Positions 21,986 through 36,186 of a stretch of 64,000 nucleotides of DNA are shown one piece after another. The notes under the pieces are model-generated. The model was not told the DNA's origin and ran no database searches. It worked only from the letters and a program-made list of their open reading frames with translations. A program made the translations under genes and the position numbers. Every line of letters begins with the position of its first letter. Position 1 is the stretch's first letter. Source of the DNA: Moniliophthora roreri (taxonomy: Eukaryota; Basidiomycota; Agaricomycetes; Agaricales; Marasmiaceae); NCBI GenBank assembly GCA_001466705.2, contig LATX02000185.1, forward strand, positions 1 through 64,000, given 5' to 3'.

Positions 21986-24900
21986 TCAGTTCTCTTCTTC
22001 ACTCGAGCCATCGATGTCTATTACTTCACGTCCCTCCAATGGCACCTCTAGCCGGTCCTTCCACCTCTGGTATTCAACGCGCTGGAGTTGCCTTCCGAGA
22101 GCGTCTGAAAGAGGCAACGGCACAGCATTGCCTATCATTCGATGCTAAATGTCCAAGTATTCATCAGGGCGGAAGAAAAAGAAGAGATAGGGAACTGCAT
22201 ACCATCTGTATAGCTGAGGTCAGCATTACCGACGAGGATAGAAGATTGTGAATAACTTACAGTGACGACATTGTCGTTCAGAGCATCAAAAACGAAATCG
22301 TCGGGAAAACCTTGTGAGCGGGCGAGTTCTCGAACAGTAAGCATACGGTGGCACTTCTGTCAGTAAGCAAGCGAACAGGAACAGCGAGGGCGGAACAGCG
22401 TACCCAAGGATTTAAAACCCAAGACTGCTTTCCTGTAGGATCCACGTTGGTCACAGTCGTCGGAAAATACGAGTGTTCGTGTAGACGACCGTATAAGCCC
22501 CGTTTATCTTTCCTCCGCGCCCATGAGACTGGATTATGCGTCTGAAATTCGGCGAGGCTTTTGCGGAGTTCTGTGATCCGAACAGTCAAAGTCCACGAAT
22601 AAAAACTAGCGAATTCGACACTTACCGAGAAAGTCCGCTTTCGCCTTCAGCGGTACCTCGATACATCTAGAATTAGAGGTGGACTTCAGCACTTGGATCA
22701 TAGAAGGACAACCGTCTTACTTCATGACCTTTGCGGTTTTCCAGGTTCTTGTAAAATGTTGCAAATCCCGGGTTACCCTAACTCTCGCAATCTTCTGATA
22801 CCTCGTCCTCGGTCTACAGTGGTAATCGAGGGTTTTAAGCCCGCACTGTGTTTGTGACACCGGACACGCGATAGCAGGAATTTTGCCTTGAGTTCGTCGG
22901 GTGCGGAAGTATAGTCGCATCTGTTCCTCGAGCTTCAAAGGTTGGGGATGTTTCCTAAACATCACGCCCTTCAATCAGTCGGAGAAGAAAACCTTTCTCG
23001 AGTTACTCACCAATCAAATCGCGGCAGATCCCATATCGCATCACTTATGGATACAGATGGATGTAACCCTCGTCCTCTACGTGTATCAATGGGCCTCATG
23101 ATCCTAGACCACTTCTTGGGTTTGCGCTTGTTCTTGCCTTTGCGCTTTGCATGCCTGCCCTGTGCTTGCTGCTCTTCCTCCTGTTCTTCATCGAGCTCTT
23201 CGTCCTCTTCAAAGCTAAAGCGTATAGGCATGCTACTGACCAGCTCAAAGTCGTGCGTGGGTGCTGGGATTTCGGGTAGCGGTGAACCCATCTTGGCGGC
23301 AATGAGAATAAACCGGATACGATTTTGAGGCGTTCCATATTGACCAGCTTGGAGTAAGGCAAAACGAAGTTGGTAACTATTGCGGTAATCAGCGTCAGGT
23401 AATGGGTAAAGCGAAAAAAGCTTACCCCATATCGACCAAGACCCTCACAAGCAGCTTCACTCCACCCTGCTTTATTCCACCTTCTAAGTTGTACCTATCT
23501 TTCTGTATTGCGAGGAGATTGTACATTAGGAATCCAGGGACGTTCTCTAGGAAAACATATGTTGGACGGTAAAAGTCGATAAACGAAAGCAGGGGGAGAA
23601 TGAGGTTGGATTTTCGATCATCGGCTTGCTTATACATGTTCAAACGGGAATGAGTTTGACTAAAGAAACATGAGTAATATGGTAACAGTCTGGAACGGAG
23701 GCACACACCAGGGAAGCCCCGCAATAATGACGTCTATTTTGTTTTGTTTTGGGGGATGAGGAACGGGTGTCTGATTCTGCCGATCCCATAACTGAGAAGG
23801 AATACTGACGGTGATTCCCTGTTTCCTCTGAGCCTCCTTGCTCTTGACAGTATATTTGAGCATCTCGTTAATGCATTGATTATATACTATCGTGTCCGGC
23901 GAGTTATTTCTAATTGCAGAAATGTGACATTAGAAAGTCAGCTAAAAACCTGAAGTGTAAGCTCACTTGTATGTCTTTGCTGCACTCGGCGAGATCTCAA
24001 TGGCATGAGTAACCTTGATACACCTACTCCCCATCTCCATACCCACTCCGAACGCACCAGCTCCGCCGAACAGATCCAAAGCTCTAAGCGGCGTCTGCAA
24101 CTTGTTCGAGACAAAATCCGTCATGTCCGTCATGTGCTGTACTCGTGAGGTGATGCACTGTCGACAAAGTTCAAGACTTTCATGTGGTACAACCTTCTTC
24201 GATTTCCAGTCCGTAACATCCACCGACGGAAAAGAGTAACGGACATGGAAATGGTCCGGAGAGAATGCGAGCCATTCATCTAGCTGAAGAGGCTGGCAAG
24301 GTATCGAAGACCGGACGTAGATGACTTGAATTATAGACGTATGGGCGATCACATCGGTGCCGGTCTCGGTGATGAAAAGATGGCGCTAGACAAAGATTAC
24401 AGTCAGTAACGATTATGCGCAAGGCGAGTGACGTACCTCGTCTTGAAGTTCATCCTCAGGCAAGACATTGCCGCTAATCTGTGCCACTCGTCCGACTTTC
24501 TTTACAACAACTTCTGCGGGGCTTGTTTCGTTGTCAATGTTTCTTGGCGAAGTTATCTCCTTAACTTGACCGATGTTTGCGGGTCCCTTCTCCGAGCTAG
24601 AGTAGAGAACAAAGTCGAAAAGGTGGAACGTGATGTTCCTAAAGGACACGCCGATAGCCTTCGCATTGTGTTCAATGACACGCGCACTCTCGTTTTCTTC
24701 TTTCTCCTTGTCAACCTCACAAACTTGGCAATGATCCAGTGGAACCCGTGTGCTGCGAGATACAGATGGATAGTCGATGTTGGAAAATACAGCATAGTCG
24801 GGATCATATATCATCCTTGAGGCAAAGTGATTTCAGTCAATCACAAGGCTATGAATATCAGGAATTGCTCACTTGTAGTAATACTGTCCAAATGGAATAG

Positions 24901-26765
24901 GATTTATTTTATCCGGTGTACAATCCACACGGTGAACCGTGACTTTGCCTACCAAGGCATTCAAAGATATGTTGTTACAGAGGTGATGGAGGAAGAGCTC
25001 CTGAGAATCATGTATCTCCTGCATAATCGTCTTAGAGCTGTGGTTAAACCATTGGACGTGCGCCTGCTGCCTGTCCCAGTTAATGTACTTGATTTGGGCA
25101 AACCTACGTATCATTCATCAGTGAGCTTCCGGTGACTGCAGATAGCGTTGACGCAAACCAAAAGTAGTCCCACAATCCCTTTCCTTCAAGCTCTTTTGAG
25201 TCTGGAGATGGAAGACCTGGGGCGGACTTTTTCGCGGTATCATCGGTTTCGTCAGAACCGATTGGTGTCAAAATTACGTCGCCTATCTGTCGAAAAAGTT
25301 CAGCTACAAAACCCAAAATGAACCAAGAAGCACTCACTCGATACGTCTGCCCGTCCACCTGAACAGCATTCAGATATTTCGAACCCCTCTTCCACTGATC
25401 CTCCTTACGATAATCGCAAAGAAGGGACTTCATTCGATGCGCGCGCTTGAGCAAATCCTTCAAGTGTGTTAAAGCAGCGTTCTCTTGTTCGGTTTCAGGC
25501 TTCCTGATATTAATTCTCGCTCCTACAACACGAATAGTTTCCCTAAAGAGTCCTTTGGCAAGTGCAGAGATCCGAGGTGTCGCATGCGTAGGTGTCTGAT
25601 TGTCCGGGTCCAAAACAGCAAGGTCGGGATTCCTTGACAGTTGAGGTGGTATACCTGTTCTTCTGCGTCGTTTTCTCACGGGAGCGTTCGGAAGAATACG
25701 GCGTATGAGAAAACTCATGCGTATTTCATTAGCTTTCGTTTTGTCTTCGATAGCAATATCGTCGAGGGCACCGCATAATTCTGCATGCTACGTATTGAGA
25801 TATGAGTTGTGGGTTATTCACGAGAAGACCATCGTACTAACTGATTCATCTATGTCCTTCTGTTCGAACACACGCCCAAAGGGATCGGCCTTGTCAAAAA
25901 GATACCCTTGGAAATCGTCGTAGGATGCAGTCGGTCTCCTAAGTGCAAAACCAATACAATGCTGAGCTACACGGCGCGGAACGAGAAAGTGTTGGAAGAA
26001 GGGCCGATAGTGATCTGAGGGATTCCGGAGGATGTACCACGCCCACTGTGTTTCCAGATATACCGGACTGTAAGGCAGTCAGCTGCGGAAACTTTACAGG
26101 GAATGATACAGTGTCATACGCACGCAGTTTCCTTCTTGTAGTCAATATAGAACCCGCGAATTGTTGTCAGCTTCACAAACAATCCGTCCGACCCAGGTCC
26201 GAAATCCTCTGCTTGCCCTTCATCCTCTTCGGCATGTTCTACAGACTGCTCGGTCGCGTATCCTGCAGCTTGTATTTCACGATCGATGGTGTCGTCGTCC
26301 TCTAGCAATGACAGAGAAATGAATTCATTTCGGTGTCGTATATCGAAGACGCTGAAATTGGACAGAAGTCGAACGGGCTTGTCTTCGTCTTCTGGGTCCT
26401 CGTTATCGAAGAGATTCCGAGACTCTTCGATGACTTCTATATTCCGGGGTGACCTGTAATAATCGGCTGTAGAGTGGAAATATTGAATGATGGCTAGTAG
26501 CGGTGGGTGTTGGGCATACCATCAGGCAACTTGCGTCTTTTCGGACCCGCCTGCAGCCCCTGAGAATGACAATAAATGAATATTTATATAGAGAACACAC
26601 CTGCTGGTCTCTTGGTTCAATGACAATGGCTGGCCTTTTCCCATTTTTGTTTGTTGAAGGTGCTTGTGATGATACGTCATTCGCGTTCGAACTAGAACGC
26701 GATGGTGTATCTTCGGGCCACGATACATCAAAAGCAGACGGTCGGTTCACTCGTGACGATGGCAT
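21986..26765 (-). CDS. DNMT1-like cytosine-C5 DNA methyltransferase (RFD-BAH-BAH-MTase)
   Basis: A multi-exon gene from the ATG at 26,765 to the TGA at 21,986. The N-terminus has a basic GPKRRK stretch. Next is a replication-foci-like domain around 26,200-25,870 (TIRGFYIDYKKET, then TQWAWYILRNPSDHY) and two BAH-like regions (about 25,300-24,880 and 24,830-24,350). The methyltransferase core follows. Motif I DLFGGAGAFGVGME lies near 24,080. Motif IV is AGLPCQ, its Cys codon split by the intron 23,708-23,660. Motif VI FLENVPGF is near 23,545, motif VIII QYGTPQNRIRF near 23,330, the LTVRELARSQGFPDDF element near 22,320, and motif X RMIGNAVPLPL near 22,130. All catalytic motifs are present, so it looks functional as a maintenance-type methyltransferase. 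It is divergent from the cyclase gene 198 bp away. Confidence 0.9.
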
Positions 26766-26963
26766 AGTAGATTCATTCGAACAATGTGGTTGAAGGAAGA
26801 GCTGAGGCACGCGTAGTCGATTCGTGGCGACGTGAGAACAGTGATGCGACGCAGTAACAGTGATACCATAACGGCGCTCTACTTCAAGCTAATCTCCCAG
26901 TACTTCAAACGATCTTTCACTGCGTGTGATCAGAGGATTCCTCACGAGGATACAAGGTGTGCC

Positions 26964-27638
26964 ATGAATCCGAAAAAGCTCATTGACCTCTCCCACAAAC
27001 TCGACCCTTCAAACATTTCCATATACCCCGGGGATCCCATCTATACATGTACGCAGACCTCAACCATTCCAAAAGACGGCTATAGCGTACACACGTTCTC
27101 CCTCGGTTCGCACACCGGTACACACGTCGATGCACCTTCTCATTGGTTCGAACATGGCAAAACCATTGATCAGATTGGGTTGGATATGTTGGTTGGGAGG
27201 GCATGGGTGATTGATTTGCGGGAGATTGTTGAGAGGGGAGAAAGGAAGATCACCTGGGATCATCTCTCGTCTTTCTTCGCCCCAGAATCAGAATCGGAGA
27301 TGAAGAAAATCGTCGTCATACAGACCGGTTGGAGTCGGTACTGGGGAAAACCTGATTACCTCCAGCATTACCCCTTCTTGTGTCGCCATGCAGCCCAAGA
27401 ACTTGTCCAGTGCGGCGTGGAGGTGCTGGCTGTCGACACTCTTAGTCCAGATGAGATCGATGGGCCTGGAGGATATGGCGTTCATGAAGTGTTTTTAGGT
27501 GCAGGTAAAGTGTTGGTGGAGAATCTCAATTTGAGTGGGCTGGAAAGTATCGATGGGAAGGTAACAGTCAGCTTCATTCCATTGAGCTTGGCTGGATCCG
27601 ATGGAGCTCCAGTGAGGGCCTTTGCCTGGTTTGAGTAG
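26964..27638 (+). CDS. Cyclase/kynurenine-formamidase-family hydrolase (224 aa)
   Basis: A single exon of 224 residues from the ATG at 26,964 (MNPKKLIDLSHKLD). The zinc-binding signature HTGTHVDAPSHW matches HxGTHxDxPxH of the cyclase family (PF04199), which includes bacterial-type arylformamidases and other metal-dependent amidases. The early IDLSH and YPGDP elements and the late DTLSPDEIDGPGGYGVHE segment also fit. No signal peptide was seen, so it is probably cytosolic. The substrate cannot be assigned from sequence; N-formylkynurenine is one possibility. The frame is open further upstream, but those residues are unlike the family start. Confidence 0.8.
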   Translation: MNPKKLIDLSHKLDPSNISIYPGDPIYTCTQTSTIPKDGYSVHTFSLGSHTGTHVDAPSHWFEHGKTIDQIGLDMLVGRAWVIDLREIVERGERKITWDHLSSFFAPESESEMKKIVVIQTGWSRYWGKPDYLQHYPFLCRHAAQELVQCGVEVLAVDTLSPDEIDGPGGYGVHEVFLGAGKVLVENLNLSGLESIDGKVTVSFIPLSLAGSDGAPVRAFAWFE

Positions 27639-27813
27639 CATCGATTAGCGAGTCCTTGCTTTGTCCTGTACGAATCTAGTCATCATGATTGTACATGAAC
27701 CGTAAGATCAAAGTATGCAATAGATGTATGTACAAATGACTGTAATATGTACCCGAATATCGATCCTTTGGCATAATATAGTATTACAACCATGACTGGT
27801 AAGTAGTGCACCT

Positions 27814-29478
<1,665 letters not shown>

Positions 29479-29696
29479 GGTGGTAGTTGGGAAGGAGCTG
29501 TATCTCCAACTTTGCCCATGATAACGCGGCCTTATTTATTTGGTCCCTATCCGCATTCGGATAGTACGGGCGGGGCACCACTCGGCAATTTGCCCCCTCG
29601 GTCTTCGGACCTTCAATTAACCCCAAAATATTGTGCTTGCAAGTTCCAACTCGTGTGCTACACATGCCTTATCGAACAAGGTATCCTACAGACTAC

Positions 29697-32545
29697 TCAG
29701 CTTGAATCACTCCTAAAAGGATCTAGCAGCCCCAGAAAGCCATACGACCACAGCTGAATGGCGTCAGATTCCGTGCCCCCTGACAAACTTGCCAGGTCTG
29801 CAACCGAAAACTGGTTGGTCTCGTTGTCATAGTCGTACGACCAAACTTCAGAATACAAGTCTGCGGTGGATCACATAAAATGACGTCAAGATACACGAAC
29901 GCGCCTGCGAATCACTCACTTTGCGGTGCCCCCTTTATCGAATCCCAGAGCCTCCGCTCAGCTTCTTGGAGATTCTGCAAAAACTCAGCATCGCTACACC
30001 AAGCAGGTATGGTTGTTGGGGTAGCATTGGTGTCAACCGCAGCATCCCGCCTTTCCCCCGAGCAGAAACTCAACTGACGAGCCAGTCCCCCGGCCATAAG
30101 GCCTTGCTGGAATGACCTGGAGGGATTCAAAAAAAATTACGTAATTCGTAAACTAGGTGTATGATTGAGACTATACCATATTACGGTGCCATGATAAGCT
30201 GTGCGGTCTAAAACCTCGATATTCGTGGTGTCAGAGTCGTAGGCAGGGTTGGCCACCACCATTCCGACATCGGTCAGCAGACCTGAAAAGTTTACTTAGC
30301 ATCAATGTTGGCGCGGGATGCCGACATACGTACCTCTGGGATATGATGCCAATGCTTGAATTGTGTTCTGCAACAATGTCCTAGAAACATTAGTTCCGTA
30401 CATCAAGGCAAAGCTAACGTCCGAGTTCATGACCTGGACTCGGAGAGAGGTAAACAGAAAGCGGAAGAAAAGAATACATCATTTACTTACCTCTACGGGC
30501 GACCCGTCTTCTCTCAGCGCCAGCGCGTAAAAGCTCACATTTCCACCACTCGTCCCATTCAGTATCCCACGTCCCAGTTCAACATTCGGTGCATCCACGA
30601 AATTCTGCAGTCGCGCCTCCGCTTCGCTTTCGTCGACGATCACCTCGAAGAGTTTCGGAGCTTTTTCTTCCCACACTTGGGCCACCTGCCCTGCAGGGAT
30701 ACTCAGTGTCTCTAGCAACCCAGCATCAATCAAAGCCGCTGTTGCACGCAAGGAGGCCGGGACCAGCACCGCATTCACATCGAATGGAATTGGCCCATAG
30801 CCAGTCCCCTCGTTGCTATCTCGCCAGTTTCCCACAGGTTCCCCAGGACGGAAGGCGAGAAGATTGGAATACGTCTGAGCCTCGTAGAACGGAAGTGCAC
30901 GATCAAAATTGTACTTGGATATTCTATGGAACTGGCGTTTGAGCTGAACGAACACAGAAGGAAATTGGAGTTCTGACCTGTTCAAGATATTGCTGTAGGT
31001 ACCATTCTGTAGGGTCGCATTGCGGGACAAGAATTGCTGTGCTCGACCCCTTCCTTGAGGCAAATCTTCAAAGTAGTGGCTTAACACAGGAAGAAGTAAC
31101 AAGTCTTAACAAAGCTGAGTGAACGTTCGGATGGCATTATTGTGTAGAATTGGTACCTGTGTCAATCATCTTTAGGGTATAAGAAAATGGCTGCCTCGCA
31201 AAGAAAGGATGTTCACCTACTTTGTAGTCGTAGAACGGCGTATTTCCAAGTTCCGGTTGGTTACTGTTTATGTTTACCTGTGCTTCATCAATAGACAGCT
31301 TTTGGCAAAAAATGAGATTACTCACGAATGAAGCATAGTCTCCTACATGATTAGACGTTAGAGTGAATACCTTGCAAGAAAGAGATACTTCACCTATGGT
31401 TTCTTCGTGACAAAGAGCCCCTGTCGTATTCGTTCTTTCAATCACCGCACCTAGTGCAGCCTCAATGGACTCGGAAGTCATGATTGGCATTAGCAATCGG
31501 AGAGTTATCAGCGAATCTCGACCAAAGTACTATTAAACATCAGCATTATCCTTACATGCCGAAAATGAACCTACCGTAAGGAATCGCCATCCTCCAGCCG
31601 TAAATTTGTCTGTGTATGTTAAAAACGATACCTAAAGATAGTAAGACATTTGAATGGAAAGAATGGTCGAGTGTACCTGCTGAGCAACTGGGTCGCTTCC
31701 GTCCAAAAGACCGTGCAACGCTGTCTGTACACTGGGCTTGGTCGCTTGATCTTCCCTCAAGAACAAATCTTGTGGAGCAAGCCCGACAAGACTGGTCTCG
31801 TTCGTCAAGATACGAACTCTGACTGCTTCCGAACTCGATGGAGGTACCAATACGTCAATATTAGGTGCCCCGTCTTCAGTTGTATTCACTGTTACTGATA
31901 GACGCGCATTGCTTTCGGGTGGGATAGATAAGTACAGATCAACGCCTCTGTACACGTCAGGGTTATTCTGTGTTGCATTAATGTATCGGCGGTGTAGTCG
32001 AACAGACGTTTCGTTGTAAGATTCTAGGGTATAGTTGAAGATTTTGTTCATGGATTGACCACCTTCCGTATAATCTAGCTAGATTTAGCCTATCATGCAA
32101 ATTGCAGAATTGGCTAGTAAAACACACCTCGCACTGCGCGTATAGAACCAATAATAGTAACACCAAGGGTTGCATTCCCACTGAAGGTCAAGTCCACCTG
32201 GATACCCGAGTTGTTGAAGTCGTCCGTAGTACTCGTGAGTGTGTCATTGATGACGTTGACCGAAAGTGCGTCCATAGAGTTATTACTTGGTATAAAATAG
32301 GTAATCGCGCCCGAATTTCCTGCAGGTAGAGCAGCAATAAAGCGACGGGGTCCATCCCGTGAGTTATTAGGACTTGTTAGGAGCACTTGGGCACTCGTGA
32401 TATTGTCCCGGTAGAAAAAGTTGTCGTTCCCCCCACTAGTAACCCGGAACGAAAGATCGGGCGATGGCGCAGCTGCGTGGGACGCGGGTGAAAAGAGATT
32501 CGCTAGAGCAAAAACAAGACTCAGCATGGTTGAGGGGATCGCCAT
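29697..32545 (-). CDS. Secreted six-hairpin glycosidase-like protein, glycogen-debranching-like catalytic region
   Basis: A multi-exon gene from the ATG at 32,545 (signal peptide MAIPSTMLSLVFALANLF...ASHAAA) to the TGA at 29,697, about 750-800 residues. The N-terminal 250 residues are beta-rich and heavily N-glycosylatable (many NxS/T). The C-terminal part is an (alpha/alpha)6-type region with GGWRFLT joined by splicing to YFGRDSLITLRLLMP, then ALCHEETIGDYASF, GNWRDSNEGTGYGPIPFDVNA and, in the last exon, GGTESDAIQLWSYG. The 'FGRDSL', 'HEE.IGD' and 'TES.A.QLW' pattern resembles amylo-alpha-1,6-glucosidase-like hydrolases. Unlike cytosolic debranching enzyme it is secreted. The substrate is unknown and the exact exon borders in the middle are approximate. 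Confidence 0.7.
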
Positions 32546-33324
32546 GACGCTTTCGAGTTCGACGTACCTGGTTAATATATGTTTTACAGCTATCTATCAA
32601 AAGACACCACGTCGTGTGTGAGATTTTGCTTGCGAATAAAATGGTCACCTGCCGGTGTGGAGCTCGTTGTCGACAGATGAATCGGCTGAGCCAATAATTA
32701 GCTTTCACTGCAGAGTTCCGCTATTCAGGATGTTCATTTGATTATATTTGAACGCTCAATAGCGTTGACGTTCAGCAGAAATATTTCGTGCGGCTGTTGG
32801 CAATTGTCGGCGAAAACATCCCAGAAAGTGGAAAGTGGAGTTTCAGACTCGGGGAGTGAGCCGTAAAATCTGTTCCATTAGTCGTCCCCACGCAAATAAA
32901 ATCCATGATTTACCTTGCAGAAAAGTCATGAAAGTGATGGAAAGTGGGGAGTGGTGTAGTCATTTTCTTAGAGGCTTTCTCCGAGTCAGTGGCAGCAGTT
33001 TCGGGCGAGAAACGCATACGGACATAGCTCTTCGGTTCATTGCCGCCCTAACGAGAAGTCAGTTCGAAGATCCGTAGGAATATATGCCTTGGCAGTTCAT
33101 GAATGACTCAGAGTTTGAAGGATCGTTCCAATGCTGCAGCCAATACATGGACGAGGCCCTATTTTACTGAGGGAACGAGCACGACAGTAAGCTGAAGTCG
33201 CCATCGAGCAGAGAAAACGCGAAATGAGCGCAAAAAGTGACGGAATTCGCCGGTCCGGATCCGGTGATTTCATTGCAAAAATAACTTCCGGTTGTAAGCC
33301 GCATTCTCATAAAGGTCGACCACC
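32546..33324. other. Divergent promoter region
   Basis: Lies between the glycosidase-like gene (minus) and the sulfate transporter (plus). No gene or repeat was recognised; it should carry both promoters. Confidence 0.4.
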
Positions 33325-36186
33325 ATGGCCTATCCGGATCTCAACTCAGCCCCGGTTTCGTCAAGCAGAAGTTCGTTGAATATCATGGGTGCCAATGATG
33401 GTTTATTGACCCCTCGAAGTGTACACAGCGAAGAGACCGACCATCTCCTTTCCGCTGGTGGGGACATTGAACGAGGCAGGGTGGATCAGTCGAGTTACGG
33501 GAGTACTTCTTCGAGTCCGGAGGAAGGTGCGTTTATTTTCTGCGTCAAAATTTACCGTCTTGAATTTACCGTTTTGTAGGGACCAAGTCGCGGAGAAGCT
33601 CAAAAGTAAAGAGAAGGGTGCAATACTACATACCCTCTATTGCTTGGATACCCAACTATTCATTTTCCTTGTACGCCAACCCGCCCCGAAATTTCAGAAT
33701 ATTGTTCTAATACTTGTGGGATACAGACTGGGTGGTGACATTCTCGCTGGATTTACTGTGGCCAGTATGCTTATCCCGCAGTCTGTCAGTTATGCATCTT
33801 CACTCGCAAGGTGAGTGTGCTTCCAGTAGCGTCGCAAATCTCTCATGACACGTTTTTCGGAATGCTAGGTTGAACCCTGTGACAGGATTGGTGCGCTGAG
33901 CTGTGTGAATTCACCTCTTCTCACTTAGCTGACCCACATTCACAGTTCTCTGCGTCAATACCAGGAATCATCTACGCATTCCTTGGAACTTCGAGACAGC
34001 TCAATGTCGCACCAGAAGCTGCCTTAAGTTTACTTCTCGGCCAAGCAGTCAGCGACATTCACCACGACATGGATGATCGTGACAAAGGGTTTCCAGACTC
34101 GTTGGGGTTAAGTGTTGCGACTGTCATTACTCTTCAGGTTAGCGTTCAGTTACATTGAAAACATCCACCGGATCTCATTCGCAGGGCTTATTGCTGCCCA
34201 GGTTGGATTTATATCATTTCTACTCGGATTCTTCCGCCTAGGCTTCATCGATGTCGTCCTCAGTAGGGCTCTTCTCCGCGGTTTCATCGCTGCGGTCGCA
34301 GTTGTAATCATGATGTAGGTTCTCAAGTGAATAGCCCTCCACATATTGCTTATATTTACAACTCTTAGTGAACAACTCATCCCGATGTTTGGCTTGGTTG
34401 CACTAGAGCACCAGATTCAGCCTGAGTCGACCTTTGACAAGCTTCTCTTCCTTATTGAACACATTTGGGACCATTCGCATTGGGAAACAACAATCATTAG
34501 CTTCTCCGCCTTGGCTATCCTCATTCTGGCAAGATCATTCAAGCAAGTCTTCAAAAAATACTGGTGGATTTACCGAGTTCCGGAGGTTTTGGTTGTCGTC
34601 GTTGTTTCCACGTGTGAGTATCCGGATGTGTGGTATTGCCAAGTACTAACTCTCGTTGTGACAGTGCTGTCTGACGAATTTGGATGGGACCAAGCTGGCG
34701 TGGATATTCTAGGGGATGTTCCAGTCAAGACGGGCGAGGGATTCTTCTTCCAATCTCCGTTCAAGCACTCTAATTTACGATTCCTCAAACGAACGACCTC
34801 GACCGCTGTGTGAGTATCGCTTGCGCATGGTAACTTAAATCAACGCCATTGACCTCTTCTCAGAGTGATCTCTGTAATAGGCTTCTTGGATAGCATTGTC
34901 GCAGCTAAGGGCGCAGCAGCGAAATTTGGCTACACTGTTAGCCCCAATCGCGAATTAGTTGCATTAGGCGCAGCAAACCTAGCTGCATCGTTCGTTCCGG
35001 GAACCTTACCTGCCTACGGCTCGATAACAAGGTATTTTCACATTGTATCCTGTATAATTGGCCCTAAAGCTCACTATTGGCAAGAACAAGAATAAATGGT
35101 GACGTCGGTGCCAGGACACAGATGGCTTCTCTTGTTTGTTCAGGGGTCATCCTGCTTGCCACATTCTTCCTTCTCCCATGGCTATATTACCTCCCGAAAT
35201 GCGTTTTAGCGTCAATGTGCGTACTACTTGTCCATGAGCGCCCCCTTGTCTCTTCGCTTACGACCTGGATAATCAGCATTCTCCTTGTCGTCTTTTCGCT
35301 CATCGCAGAGACCCCGCATGATGTGCACTACTACTGGAAGTGAGTTCATATCAGAGTTTCGGATGACGAAATAAGTGCTGATAGAGTTTCAGGATGAGGT
35401 CTTGGATTGACCTTACACTTATGACTTTGACTTTCGTGTTCTCGATTATCTGGAATGTTGAAGTTGGCATCGTTGTTAGTTTAATCATATCTCTGCTTCT
35501 CGTTGTACATCGGTCTTCAAAGGCCCGAATGACGATCTTGGTAAGTTCATAGCATTGATGTCGGTCTCCATGACTGATGTTTTGGTGCTGTAGGGACGGA
35601 TTCCTGGAACAGATCGGTGGAAGCCCATCAATGAGAATCCTGAAGCTGAGGAAGATGTTCAGGGTGCCGTTATCGTTAGATTAAAGGAAAATCTTGATTT
35701 CGGTGTGTATTTTTTTTATAGAATGATATTAAGTTGACCTTATTCCGTTTTAGCCAACACCGCCCAACTCAAAGAACGTTTGAGACGGCTGGAATTGTAT
35801 GGTGTTCGCAAGAGTCACCCGTCTGATCGGCCTAGCCGAAAGGAGGCTACGTCGATTGTGTTCCATATGGCTGATGTCGATAGCTGCGATGCCATGTACG
35901 TTTAGAGCCCCATCAGAGCTCGCTTTGACCAACTGACCCTGCTTGCAGTGCCGCCCAAATTATTCTTGAGCTAGCAGAAGAATATCGTGTATGTATCACA
36001 TTACGCTAGTTGTCCGTTTTCATCGACTTAATTTGTTCTTTTTAGAACAGAGGCGTTGGTCTTATCTTCACCCACGTGCAGCCTCCTTTGAGAGACACAT
36101 TCGAAAAGGCAGGAATCGTGAAACTCCTTGGCGTCGATGCGTTCAAGGAGAACGTCGCGGACGCTATGTCGGCCAGGGCCAGATGA
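33325..36186 (+). CDS. SulP/SLC26 sulfate transporter with STAS domain
   Basis: A multi-exon gene starting at the ATG at 33,325 and ending at the TGA at 36,184-36,186. A Ser-rich cytosolic N-terminus precedes the SulP signature (GGDILAGFTVASMLIPQSVSYASSLA). Successive hydrophobic segments follow, including AGLIAAQVGFISFLLGFFRLG and FIAAVAVVIM, then a VISVIGFLDSIVAAKGAAAKFGY stretch and PAYGSITRS...GARTQMASLVCSGV. The C-terminal STAS domain (from AVIVRLKENLDFANT through FHMADVDSCDAIA to FTHVQPPLRDTFEKAG) is complete. The family moves sulfate or other anions across membranes; an N-terminal Ser/Thr tail and STAS domain suggest post-translational control. It could be plasma membrane or vacuolar. 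Introns interrupt the transmembrane part about ten times. Confidence 0.85.
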
